64,000 nucleotides of DNA, taken from NCBI GenBank assembly GCA_019636215.1, contig JAHBXZ010000001.1:195694-259693 (forward strand). Reading direction: 5' to 3'. The stretch is from Planctomycetota bacterium (lineage in GTDB: Bacteria; Planctomycetota; UBA8742; UBA2392). Position 1 is the first letter of the stretch. Each line of letters begins with the position of its first letter. The notes beneath the pieces were generated by a model. That model was not told the origin of the DNA. It saw only the letters and a list, made by a program, of their open reading frames with translations, and searched no databases. The translations under genes were made by a program, and so were the position numbers. Below are positions 42,364 through 50,506 of the stretch, piece by piece.

Positions 42364-44364
42364 ATGTTCAAGCCCGACGACACGATCCCCCAGGTTCTCA
42401 AGAATGCCCCGCACCTGCGTGTTGTGTTTGACCGTTACGGCCTGAAAGGCTGCGGCGGAGAGCACGGGCCCGAGGAAACTCTCGAGTTCTTTGCCGTTAC
42501 GCACGGTGTGGACCTGGCAAAGCTGCTCGACGAACTAAAGGCCCCGCCCCCGGCCACGCCCGGCCCTGTCGCCCATGCCCCGGGACTGGCCGATGTCCTG
42601 TACCGCCCGTTCTTCCTGGGCGGCGTGGCATTTGCCCTGGTGCCGGGTGTGATCCTGGGTCTGTACCTGGTCACGCGGGCCTGGGTGGGTGGAAGCCTTG
42701 TGGCGCCGCCGATCAACTTCATCAATGCCCATGCCCACTCGATGGTCGCCGGCTTTGTCGGCATGTTCATCATGGGTTTCGGCTACCAGGCCCTGCCGCG
42801 CTTCAAGCACGCGACGCTGTGGCGGCCGGGCCTGGCGCTGTTCTCCTTCGTCTTGATGACGTTTGGCGTACTCTCCCGTGTCACGGGCGAGCTGTTTGCC
42901 CTGGACACGGCCAGCGGTCTGTTCAGCTACTCGGCGGCCTGGCTCGGGCTGTCGCTGGCCGGCGCGGCCATGGAGGCCACCGCGCTTGCGCTGTTCGGGG
43001 TCATACTCTGGCGCACCTATGCGGCGGCCCGTGTGACATGGGCGGCGTATGACCGCTATGTGTTCGCGGCCGCAAGCTGGATGGTGCTGGGATCTGTGGC
43101 CTCGGCGGCGCACCTGATTGCGATCACCACGTCGGCTGGGTTTGGCGAGCTGATCCCGCGCATTGCCGTGGTGCAGGAGCCTCTGCGCATGATCCAGCTT
43201 CTGGGCTGCGCGGTCATCCTGATCCTGGGCGTGATGCAGCGCTTCCTGCCGCCGGTGTTCGGGTTTGCCGATCCCGGCCAGGTCGCTACTCGGCGCTGGT
43301 TCTGGCCGCTGAACCTGTCGCTGGTCGGCATGGCTGTGGCCTTTCCCTGGGCGATGGCGATCAAGCGCGGGCTGGCTTCAGGTCCGCCGTCGGTTCGCGT
43401 GCTGGAAACAGTGTACTGGCTGGGCCTGCTGGTATTCAGCGCAGCGTCGCTGCGCATCCTGGCCGGGTTCAAGGCCTGGCGGCGTCCGGCGGGACAAGAC
43501 CGCAGCATCAAGTTTGTGCGCGCGGCGCACCTTTGGCTGGCCGTGACGCTGCTGCTGTGGCTGGCCGAGCCGCTGTACATCGCGGGGGTGCTGGGGCACT
43601 TCGGCCACGGTTATCACGGGGCGGTGCGCCACACGCTGACGCTGGGCTTCATCGCGCAGATGATTGTGGCGATTTCGCTCAAGGTGGTGCCTACGCTGCG
43701 AGGGGCCAACGCTGCGGCACTGGGCCGCCAGCGTACCACGTTTGTGATGCTGAATGCGGCAGTCTTGCTGCGGCTGGCCGGCGAAACGGCCCTCGATTTC
43801 ACGCCTGCGGCCTTTGCCGTGCTTGGTGCAGGTTCGGCCCTGGCAGCGCTGGCGCTTCTGACCTGGGGTATCCACGTGGGAGGCCTGCTGGTCAGGGCGC
43901 GGGCTGGCGGCGCGATGGCGCCCGCGACGGCGATTGCGGCGGAAACCAACGTGGCCGCGGTGCTGGCGCGCTGGCCGGACACGATTGAGGTGTTTGCGCG
44001 GCACGGCTTTGGCCTTCTGAGGAACCCAGTTGCCCGCAACACCCTGGCGCGCACGGTGAACCTCGCCCAGGCCTGCGCCATGAAGGGAGTGGACCTGCAG
44101 TTGCTGCTGGCGGATCTGCGCGACGCCACTTCGCCTCGGCCTCAGCCGAGGCCCGTGCCACAGGCACCGCGGATTGACCCGGCGCTTTCGGTGGCCGATG
44201 TGGCGCGGGCGCACCCCCGGACTGTGCCGGTGTTCGCGCGCCTGGGCCTGGATGCCTGCTGTGGAGGGGAAGAGAGTGTTGCCCGCGCCGCGGAACACAA
44301 CGGCTATGCACTCGAACATGTGATGACCCAGTTACAGGAGGCGATCAGCCATGACAAATCTTGA
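42364..44364 (+). CDS. NnrS membrane protein fused to DUF1858 and ScdA_N-type domains
   Basis: 666-residue fusion. Residues 1-60 are a DUF1858-like helical domain (TIPQVLKNAPHLRVVFDRYGLKGCGG). Residues about 75-510 are NnrS, a 12-helix heme- and copper-containing protein of nitrosative-stress defence, with the family His in FINAHAHSMVAGFVGMF and GYHGAVRHTLTLGFIAQM. Residues about 530-590 are a second DUF1858 domain. Residues about 605-660 resemble ScdA_N, the N-terminal domain of RIC/YtfE iron-cluster repair proteins (VFARLGLDACCGGEESV). The combination ties NO tolerance to Fe-S repair in one polypeptide. AGGAGG lies 7 bases before the ATG; the stop overlaps the next gene by 14 bases. Confidence 0.83.
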   Translation: MFKPDDTIPQVLKNAPHLRVVFDRYGLKGCGGEHGPEETLEFFAVTHGVDLAKLLDELKAPPPATPGPVAHAPGLADVLYRPFFLGGVAFALVPGVILGLYLVTRAWVGGSLVAPPINFINAHAHSMVAGFVGMFIMGFGYQALPRFKHATLWRPGLALFSFVLMTFGVLSRVTGELFALDTASGLFSYSAAWLGLSLAGAAMEATALALFGVILWRTYAAARVTWAAYDRYVFAAASWMVLGSVASAAHLIAITTSAGFGELIPRIAVVQEPLRMIQLLGCAVILILGVMQRFLPPVFGFADPGQVATRRWFWPLNLSLVGMAVAFPWAMAIKRGLASGPPSVRVLETVYWLGLLVFSAASLRILAGFKAWRRPAGQDRSIKFVRAAHLWLAVTLLLWLAEPLYIAGVLGHFGHGYHGAVRHTLTLGFIAQMIVAISLKVVPTLRGANAAALGRQRTTFVMLNAAVLLRLAGETALDFTPAAFAVLGAGSALAALALLTWGIHVGGLLVRARAGGAMAPATAIAAETNVAAVLARWPDTIEVFARHGFGLLRNPVARNTLARTVNLAQACAMKGVDLQLLLADLRDATSPRPQPRPVPQAPRIDPALSVADVARAHPRTVPVFARLGLDACCGGEESVARAAEHNGYALEHVMTQLQEAISHDKS

Positions 44365-44983
44365 ACAGGTTGCGACGCGGTGCGCACCGATCCTGCTGCG
44401 CGACCCCCTGGCGGAGCTGCTTGGCTTCAAGGAACAGGGTCGGTACCAGATCACGCTTGAGGATGCCGGCCGTTACGCCGGCCACCTGTGCCCGACCGTG
44501 GCCACGGCCTTTGAACTGGCGCGCGAAGGACTGAGTCGGCTGTATCGCGACGAACTGCCGGTGCGCGGGGATGTCTCAGTCAAGGTGCACTCGGCGCCCG
44601 ATGTGTTTGCCAACGGGCCCGTGGGACGCATTGTGGGGTACATCACCGGGGCGGCAGGTGCTGACGGCTTTCGCGGCCTTGCGGGCCGGTTTGCCCGCGC
44701 GGGGCTGCTGCGCTACGAGCCCGAGGCCCAGCCCTTTGGTGCGGTCACGTTGTGGCGGGCGGATACGCGCCAGAGCGTGTGCCTGCGTTCCAAGAGCGGC
44801 GTGTTGCCGGAGCAGCCGGCGATCTCCCAGAACCTGAAACCTGCGCTGGCGGGCGACCCTGCTGCCCTTGCGGTGTTCCAGCAGGCCTGGGCCGAGCGCG
44901 TGGCCGCGGTGATCGAAGCCGGCCCGATGTTGTTCGAAGTCGTAAGCGCGCCCCTAGCCCAGCATCAGCCGCAGCACCAGTGA
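44351..44983 (+). CDS. FmdE-like protein
   Basis: 210-residue soluble protein. The segment RYAGHLCPTVATAFELA resembles the HxHxCPG entry motif of the FmdE family (subunit E of tungsten formylmethanofuran dehydrogenase and many stand-alone proteins). Canonical zinc-ribbon Cys of archaeal FmdE are absent. It begins inside the NnrS-fusion gene after AGGAGG, so it is co-expressed with NO defence. Its function here is unknown. Its 3' end overlaps that of the convergent DUF2249-hemerythrin gene by 30 bases. Confidence 0.62.
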   Translation: MTNLEQVATRCAPILLRDPLAELLGFKEQGRYQITLEDAGRYAGHLCPTVATAFELAREGLSRLYRDELPVRGDVSVKVHSAPDVFANGPVGRIVGYITGAAGADGFRGLAGRFARAGLLRYEPEAQPFGAVTLWRADTRQSVCLRSKSGVLPEQPAISQNLKPALAGDPAALAVFQQAWAERVAAVIEAGPMLFEVVSAPLAQHQPQHQ

Positions 44984-45637
44984 TTCCAGTGCGGCGTCGT
45001 GGTGGAAGCGGTCCGTCGCCGGGTAGAGGATGGACTCTTCCTTCATGTTGTGTGGTACCAGTACGCCCAGCAGGTCGGCCCGGTTGCGTTCCATGGCATC
45101 GTAATCGCCTTGGCGCGCGCCGTCCATGATGCCGGACAGGTATTGCTTGATGTCCACGTGCTCGTGCCGCATCACCAGAGTGGGCCCGCCCTGGTGCATG
45201 CCCGTGGCCTGCTCATAGGCCGGGAACAGGATTTCTTCTTCAATTTGGATATGCCGCAGCAGTCCGTGGCCGAAATCATCGGCAAGTGCACGTGCCACGG
45301 GCCACTGGGCGCGCTGGGCCGCGGTCATGGAGGCATCCAGCAGCGCATCCAGACGGTCGTGGTCCCAGGCCAGGTAGTCCGTCACGCTGCGCTGGGGGCG
45401 GCTGTCGCGCCGATACACGTGATAACGCCACTGGCCCGGCGCGGGCCGCAGGGGCGAAAAATCAAAGGCCAGCGGGAACTCAGCCAGCACCGCCTGCAGA
45501 AGGGGCGTGGGTTCATGGCAGGTCACGATGTCCAGAGCCTGCCCGGGCTTGAGCCGGCCAAGCCGCTGCAGCACCTGCGCGACCCCCTGTTCGGCAGGCA
45601 GGCTTCGGGTATCCAGTACTTCGGCAGTCAGCGTCAT
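44954..45637 (-). CDS. DUF2249-hemerythrin fusion protein (second copy)
   Basis: 227-residue protein. The N-terminal DUF2249 domain (about residues 5-75: LGRLKPGQALDIVTCHEPTPLL) is joined to a hemerythrin HHE domain with metal ligands in WDHDRLDALL, HGLLRHIQIEEEILFPAYE, VMRHEHVDI and HNMKEESILYP. Hemerythrins bind O2 or NO at a di-iron site; together with DUF2249 they occur beside NnrS and denitrification genes. It is the last gene of the benzoyl-CoA operon strand and lies 10 bases after its paralogue. The ATG at 45637 starts DUF2249 correctly. Confidence 0.82.
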   Translation of the reverse strand: MTLTAEVLDTRSLPAEQGVAQVLQRLGRLKPGQALDIVTCHEPTPLLQAVLAEFPLAFDFSPLRPAPGQWRYHVYRRDSRPQRSVTDYLAWDHDRLDALLDASMTAAQRAQWPVARALADDFGHGLLRHIQIEEEILFPAYEQATGMHQGGPTLVMRHEHVDIKQYLSGIMDGARQGDYDAMERNRADLLGVLVPHNMKEESILYPATDRFHHDAALESLVLRLMLG

Positions 45638-45647
45638 CGGGTCTCCA

Positions 45648-46328
45648 TCAGGCAAGCAGTAGCTGTTCCACCAGCGCCTCGCGCGCCGCGGGTTCCATGG
45701 ATTCGTCCATGGAAGGAAACAGAATCTCTTCCTCTTTGGTGTGGTGTTCGACCACCACGGCGCCAAGGCGCGCCAGTGCCGCTTCCAATGCGGCCAACTG
45801 TGCCTCGCGCGCGGCACGGGCCAGGTCATGCACCGCGGCCCGTACCTCGGTGTGCTCGTGGCGCATCATGGCCGTGGGGCTGTCCGCAAGCCCCCCCGAC
45901 AGCTGCTCATAGGCCGGGAACAGGATCGCGTCCTCAATGTCGGCATGGCGCAGCAGCGCGTCGGCATAAAAGTCCAGCGAGACCCTGGCCTGCGCCCATT
46001 GGCTGGCCCGGGCAGCCTGCGTGCCTTCGTGCAGCAAGTCTTCCATGCGGCGGTGGTCCCAGCACAGATAACCCGCGATGGTGCGCGGATCAGGCCGGCG
46101 CGCGGTGAACTGCCAGCGCCAGGCGTCCGGCCCGCGCTGCAGCGGCCCCCAGTCAAAGCAGCGCGGGAACTCGGCCAGCAGCTTGCGCAGCAGCATCCCC
46201 GGCTCGTGCGGCGCGATCAGCACCATGCTCTCGCCCGGTTCCAGACGGGTCAGGTGCCGGTAGATCTCCGGCAGCCGTTGCTCGTGGGCTATCGTTCGAC
46301 CATCCAGTTGCGGCATTACGGGTGTCAT
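45648..46328 (-). CDS. DUF2249-hemerythrin fusion protein (first copy)
   Basis: 226-residue paralogue of the next downstream gene with the same order: DUF2249 (LTRLEPGESMVLIAPHEP) then hemerythrin (WDHRRMEDLL, ALLRHADIEDAILFPAYE, MMRHEHTEVR, HHTKEEEILFPSMDE). All His/Glu ligand positions appear present. The two copies are clearly diverged, so the duplication is not recent. It follows the SDR gene by 9 bases with a GGAGATCGAC ribosome-binding site. Oxygen or NO scavenging to protect the oxygen-sensitive benzoyl-CoA reductase is a reasonable inference. Confidence 0.82.
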   Translation of the reverse strand: MTPVMPQLDGRTIAHEQRLPEIYRHLTRLEPGESMVLIAPHEPGMLLRKLLAEFPRCFDWGPLQRGPDAWRWQFTARRPDPRTIAGYLCWDHRRMEDLLHEGTQAARASQWAQARVSLDFYADALLRHADIEDAILFPAYEQLSGGLADSPTAMMRHEHTEVRAAVHDLARAAREAQLAALEAALARLGAVVVEHHTKEEEILFPSMDESMEPAAREALVEQLLLA

Positions 46329-46337
46329 GTCGATCTC

Positions 46338-47075
46338 CTACAGGTACTGGCCGCCGTCCACCTGCAGCACCTGGCCGGTGATGTGCCCGGCCAGCGGCGA
46401 AGACAAGAAGAGCACGGCGTTGGCCACGTCGTCGGGATGCGCAAGCCTGCCCAGCAGCGATTCCGTCAGCGCGGCCTGGCGCGCCTCCAGCGGCACGCCC
46501 TGGGTCATGTCCGTCATCACCATGCCCGGCGCCACTGCGTTGACGCGGATTGCATCGCGGCCAAGTTCGCGCGCCGCGGCCTTGGTCAGGCCGATCAGCC
46601 CGGCCTTGCTGGCGCTGTAGCTGGTCTGGCCGAACTTGCCGCGCAGACCGTTGATGCTGGAGATGTTGACAATGCTGCCGCCGCGGCCGGTTTCACGCAT
46701 CAGCGGCGCGGCGTGACGCAGAAAGTTGAATGCACCCTTCAGGTTGACGTCCAGCACCTGGTTCCAGTCGGCCTCGGTCAGCTTCCACAGCACGCGATCC
46801 TTGGCGATGCCGGCATTGTTGACCAGGATGTCCGGGGCCAGGCCGCCGGCAGCCAGTTCCTGCGCCGCACGCTCCACGGCGGTGAAGCCGCTGACGTCCA
46901 GCTCGACCACGCGGGTGCAAACGGCGTGCATCGCGTCGTTGGCGGACACATCTATGCCGACCACGCGCGCGCCCCGCGCCGCGAACTGCTTGGCCACGGC
47001 CAGCCCGATGCCGCGGCCGGCCCCCGTTACCCAGGCAACACGGCCCGAGAAATCAAACGGCTCATGTGATGCCAC
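46338..47075 (-). CDS. SDR-family 3-hydroxyacyl-CoA/ACP dehydrogenase (FabG-like)
   Basis: 245-residue short-chain dehydrogenase. The cofactor motif is TGAGRGIG, then NNAG, and the catalytic Ser-Tyr-Lys are in SSINGLRGKFGQTSYSASK. The end (VDGGQYL) is typical of FabG/PhaB-type enzymes. The start is a GTG at 47075, 6 bases after AGGAGG, inside the end of bcrD (14-base overlap). Its position at the end of bcrCBAD suggests oxidation of 3-hydroxypimeloyl-CoA or a related intermediate after ring opening; substrate is inferred from context only. Confidence 0.83.
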   Translation of the reverse strand: MASHEPFDFSGRVAWVTGAGRGIGLAVAKQFAARGARVVGIDVSANDAMHAVCTRVVELDVSGFTAVERAAQELAAGGLAPDILVNNAGIAKDRVLWKLTEADWNQVLDVNLKGAFNFLRHAAPLMRETGRGGSIVNISSINGLRGKFGQTSYSASKAGLIGLTKAAARELGRDAIRVNAVAPGMVMTDMTQGVPLEARQAALTESLLGRLAHPDDVANAVLFLSSPLAGHITGQVLQVDGGQYL

Positions 47076-47907
47076 GGGTGGCCTCCTGTTGTTTGGCCAG
47101 CTTTCCATGGCGGAAGGCGCCCCAGATCGCGGCGCCGATGGCCCCGGCCTGGACGGACAGCTCGTGCGTGGCCAGCGAGACGCCGGCACCGCCGCCTTCC
47201 TTCAGCTTGTCGGCAATGGCCGCCGACAGGCCGGTGTCGCGGGCCAGGCCGCCGGTCAGCAGGATCGTGCCCTCGACCTTGATCGCGCGCAGCAGGCCTG
47301 CAACGCGCAGAGCCATACTGTTGTGGATGCCGCGCAGGATGTTGGGCGTGCTGATGCCGCGGCTGACCATGTTGATCACGTCGGTTTCCGCCAGCACAGC
47401 GCAGATGCTGCTGCACTTTTCGGGGTCGGTGGCCGAAAGCGACAGCGGCCCGATCTCGTCAATGCTGATGCCCAGGTAACGGCTGATGTTTTCCAGGAAC
47501 TGCCCGCTGCCAGAGGCGCACTGGCTGGTCATCTGGTACTGCAGCACGCGACCGGACGGGTCAAAGCGCATGGCGCGGGTGTGCAGCGCGCCGATGTCCA
47601 CGGCGGCGCGTGACTCCGGCACCAGGTACAGGGCACCGCGCGAGTGCGTGGTCATGCCGTAGAAGTGGCCGGTGCGCCAGGGGATCACGTCGCCGTCGCC
47701 GGTGGTGGCGATGTAGTCCAGCTGGTCGCGGCGCAGGCCGGCATCGCGCAGCGCCGCGGCCAGAGATTCCTCGACCACTTCCATCACGTCGCGGCGACGG
47801 ATGCGTTCGAGGTAGTGTGCGGAAAGAGTCTCGCGGCAGTCGTCAATGTTCATCACCGCAACCTTGACGGCGCCGCTGCCCACATCGATGCCTGCTGTAA
47901 TGGCCAT
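47062..47907 (-). CDS. bcrD: Benzoyl-CoA reductase subunit D (ATP-binding activator)
   Basis: 281-residue ASKHA-fold ATPase of the BadF/BadG/BcrA/BcrD family. GIDVGSGAVKVAVM is the phosphate-1 motif, DIGALHTRAM the second phosphate region, SQCASGSGQFLE and EKCSSICAVLAET carry the Cys that hold the bridging [4Fe-4S] cluster with BcrA, and LTGGLARDTGL is the adenosine motif. With BcrA it couples ATP hydrolysis to electron transfer into BcrBC. AGGAG precedes the ATG at 47907, 8 bases after bcrA. Confidence 0.9.
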   Translation of the reverse strand: MAITAGIDVGSGAVKVAVMNIDDCRETLSAHYLERIRRRDVMEVVEESLAAALRDAGLRRDQLDYIATTGDGDVIPWRTGHFYGMTTHSRGALYLVPESRAAVDIGALHTRAMRFDPSGRVLQYQMTSQCASGSGQFLENISRYLGISIDEIGPLSLSATDPEKCSSICAVLAETDVINMVSRGISTPNILRGIHNSMALRVAGLLRAIKVEGTILLTGGLARDTGLSAAIADKLKEGGGAGVSLATHELSVQAGAIGAAIWGAFRHGKLAKQQEATRGIT

Positions 47908-47915
47908 GCTGGCTC

Positions 47916-49235
47916 CTAGTTGCGTGCCGCGCCCTGCACGGCGCCGCGCAGCGCGAACGTCGCCGCGCCGATTGCGCCGGTGTAGATGCTGTCCGTGGCG
48001 ATGTTGATTGTCAGGCTGCCGTAGTTGTCCTGCGCGACTTCGGCCAGGGCCTTCACGGCGGCGGCGTTGCGCCCCACGCCGCCGGTGAAGGTGAACTCGT
48101 TGCGGATGCCGCCGCTGCGCGCCAGCAGACTCATCGCGCGCAGAATGATCGCGCGGTGCAGACCGGCCACGATGTCCTCTCGCGCCTGTCCCGCGGCCAG
48201 CCGGTCGCGGAACTCGGCGCCGGCGAACACGGTGCAGGTGCTGTTGATCTTGATGCGGCGGCGGGCGCCCAGTGCCAGCGGCCCCAGCTCATGCAGGCCG
48301 ATGTTCATCTCGTCGGCGATGTAGCCCAGGTAGCGCCCGCAGCCGGCGGCGCAGCGATCGTTCATCTGGAAGCTGGTGACCACCCCGTTCTCGTCGACCT
48401 GGATCGCCTTGGTGTCCTGGCCGCCGATGTCCAGTACCGTGCGGGTGCCGGGAAACAGCAGGTGCGCGCCCAGACCGTGGCACAGGATCTCGCTGCGGAT
48501 GTTCTCCTTGGGAAACGGCAGACGCACGCGGCCATAGCCCGTGCCCACGGCGCTGACTTCTCGCAGGTCGGCCGCAGCCACGCGCCGCAGGACGCCGGAC
48601 GCGGCGTTGCGCTGGGCGGGCGATACGTCCGACACGCGGTCCAGCGCGGCCATCAGCAGCTGCGCAAACGTGCGCGTTTCCTGCTCGTTCTCGACCGGGA
48701 TGATGTTGCGGTCGAACAGTCCCACCAGGCGGTCAAACGCAGGGCCGCCTTCGCGCGCCACATGCGCGGCGTGCTCGATGTAGCTGGCGCCGGCCAGGTC
48801 GCGGAAAAAGTCCGACCGCGCGGCAGCTCCGCCGCCATACACCGCCGCGGCGTCCTTGCGGATGCCGTCCATGATGACTTCCAGCGCGTGGCCCATGGCG
48901 CGCCGGTCGCCGGTGTATCGGTCGCTGTCCAGGTCGCGGCGGCAGTGGTCTTCAAGCCGCGCAAGCTGGCCCAGAAAGCACTCATGGCGATAACCCGCGG
49001 TGAGTGCCAATTCGAATGCCGCACCGGACTCGCCGATCCCGGCTTCATGGCGCAGGGCCTGGCCCAGCATGTCAAAGCGTGCATTGGTGAAGGCCTCGTT
49101 GCGGGCCACCTGGGCCGCGACATCGTAATTGCTGCGGCTGTTGGTGATGCCGCGGCCCACAATGCGGCCGTTGGCGTCCACGATCACCGCCTTGGTGGTG
49201 GTGCTGCCCAGGTCAATGCCGACAAAACAGTCCAT
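47916..49235 (-). CDS. bcrA: Benzoyl-CoA reductase subunit A (ATP-binding activator)
   Basis: 439-residue partner of BcrD; the length matches the Thauera-type alpha subunit. MDCFVGIDLGSTTTKAVI is the ATP phosphate motif, DIGGQDTKAIQVDENG the second, NDRCAAGCGRYLG the Fe-S Cys pair, and FTGGVGRNAAAV the adenosine motif. An additional N-terminal insertion (about residues 40-220) distinguishes the BcrA/BadF type from the smaller BcrD. The ATG at 49235 with AAGGAGCTGACC is used; the open frame upstream overlaps bcrB and is not this protein. It belongs to the ATP-dependent class I enzyme of facultative anaerobes. Confidence 0.9.
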   Translation of the reverse strand: MDCFVGIDLGSTTTKAVIVDANGRIVGRGITNSRSNYDVAAQVARNEAFTNARFDMLGQALRHEAGIGESGAAFELALTAGYRHECFLGQLARLEDHCRRDLDSDRYTGDRRAMGHALEVIMDGIRKDAAAVYGGGAAARSDFFRDLAGASYIEHAAHVAREGGPAFDRLVGLFDRNIIPVENEQETRTFAQLLMAALDRVSDVSPAQRNAASGVLRRVAAADLREVSAVGTGYGRVRLPFPKENIRSEILCHGLGAHLLFPGTRTVLDIGGQDTKAIQVDENGVVTSFQMNDRCAAGCGRYLGYIADEMNIGLHELGPLALGARRRIKINSTCTVFAGAEFRDRLAAGQAREDIVAGLHRAIILRAMSLLARSGGIRNEFTFTGGVGRNAAAVKALAEVAQDNYGSLTINIATDSIYTGAIGAATFALRGAVQGAARN

Positions 49236-49237
49236 GG

Positions 49238-50506
49238 TCAGCTCCTTGCCCGCTTGGCCTCGACCATCTGGAAGTAGCTCTCCAGGCGGTTCTTGATGTT
49301 GGCCGCGGAGAAGTAGCGCGGATCCACCAGGTCGCTTTCGATGAACCCGCCACTGCGGCCTGTGCGTTTTTCCAGCTCGCGCAGGATCAGCAGCTGGCCC
49401 GCCGAGAAACTGTTGCAGGACTTGACGCTGTTGATCAGGAAGCCATCGGCGGCGTAGTCGTTGATGTACTTCTCGAGCAGGTTGATGCGGTCGGGCAGGC
49501 TCAGGTTCGTGTAGCATCCCATGCAGTAGTCGGCCAAAGTCTCCAGCGGCCGCGACGGGTCATGCCGGAAGCCGCGGTCGTACAACCCGCCGACCTTGGT
49601 GTAGCTGGACGCGACAACCACCGCACCTTCGCCGTAGAACATGCGCCAGAACTCGCGGAAGCTGGTCCAGTTCGGCGGGCCCTCGACGACGATGCGGTAC
49701 TTCTCTTCTTGCAGCGTGCCTTCGGGTGTAACCGGGCCCAGGCCGTCATCCAGGCGCTGCTGGATCTCGCCGTGCAGCAGCTGGTAATACTCGACGGCGT
49801 CGGTGGTGCCGCGGAACGACGTAAAGATCGGGCCGATGTAGTAGACCCCGCCGAAGTACGCATCAATCGGCGAGGGCCGGTGCTTGGCGCTTTCCAGCAC
49901 CCAGACCAGGTCGTTTTCGGCAAGGGCCGAGAGTTTCAGCTGCTCGCGCAGCAAATCGTAGTCCACCTTGCGACCGGCCAGCTTCTCCAGCGCCGGGATC
50001 ACTTCGTCGCGCAACTGGTCGGCCACGTACTTGCGCATTGGCTCGGTGATGCGGCCGTCGCCTTGGTAGGGCACATGCAGCATCACCACCGGACAGTCGT
50101 ACTCGCGCTTGAGCAGCTCAAACCACTTCAGAAAGGTGAAACAGCCGGTGTAGCTCAGCAGCAGCAGGTCCGGCTTCGGCAGCGGCTCGCCCGTGGGGCC
50201 GACGTTGCCAGACTTCAGCATTCCAATATCTGCTTTCACATACGTGCAGACGTCCTCGCTGTGTCCGGCCTTTTCAGCGATGTGGATGTAGTCGCCGGTC
50301 TTGCCGCGCATGCCGCTTTGCAGCGCGTTGATTTCGGGCAACACCGGCAGCAGCCCCAGGTTGTTCAGCAGCTCGGTCAGGTTGCCGGGCACGAAGGTGT
50401 AGACCACCTTGCGGCCGTCTTCCCTGGCGCGGGCCAGCTTGGCGTAGTGCGCCGAGATCATCTGCTTCTGGCGGTCCTGGCTGAGGTCTTTTACGGCGGT
50501 GGTCAT
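49238..50506 (-). CDS. bcrB: Benzoyl-CoA reductase subunit B
   Basis: 422-residue catalytic-module subunit of the HgdB (2-hydroxyacyl-CoA dehydratase D component) superfamily. Family segments include KVVYTFVPGNLTELLNNLGLL, LLLSYTGCFTFLKWFELL, DYCMGCYTNLSLP and SVKSCNSFSAGQ, with Cys placed for [4Fe-4S] binding. With BcrC it binds the substrate and carries out the low-potential ring reduction to cyclohexa-1,5-diene-1-carbonyl-CoA. The ATG at 50506 overlaps the bcrC stop (ATGA), after GGGGGACGAA. Confidence 0.9.
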   Translation of the reverse strand: MTTAVKDLSQDRQKQMISAHYAKLARAREDGRKVVYTFVPGNLTELLNNLGLLPVLPEINALQSGMRGKTGDYIHIAEKAGHSEDVCTYVKADIGMLKSGNVGPTGEPLPKPDLLLLSYTGCFTFLKWFELLKREYDCPVVMLHVPYQGDGRITEPMRKYVADQLRDEVIPALEKLAGRKVDYDLLREQLKLSALAENDLVWVLESAKHRPSPIDAYFGGVYYIGPIFTSFRGTTDAVEYYQLLHGEIQQRLDDGLGPVTPEGTLQEEKYRIVVEGPPNWTSFREFWRMFYGEGAVVVASSYTKVGGLYDRGFRHDPSRPLETLADYCMGCYTNLSLPDRINLLEKYINDYAADGFLINSVKSCNSFSAGQLLILRELEKRTGRSGGFIESDLVDPRYFSAANIKNRLESYFQMVEAKRARS

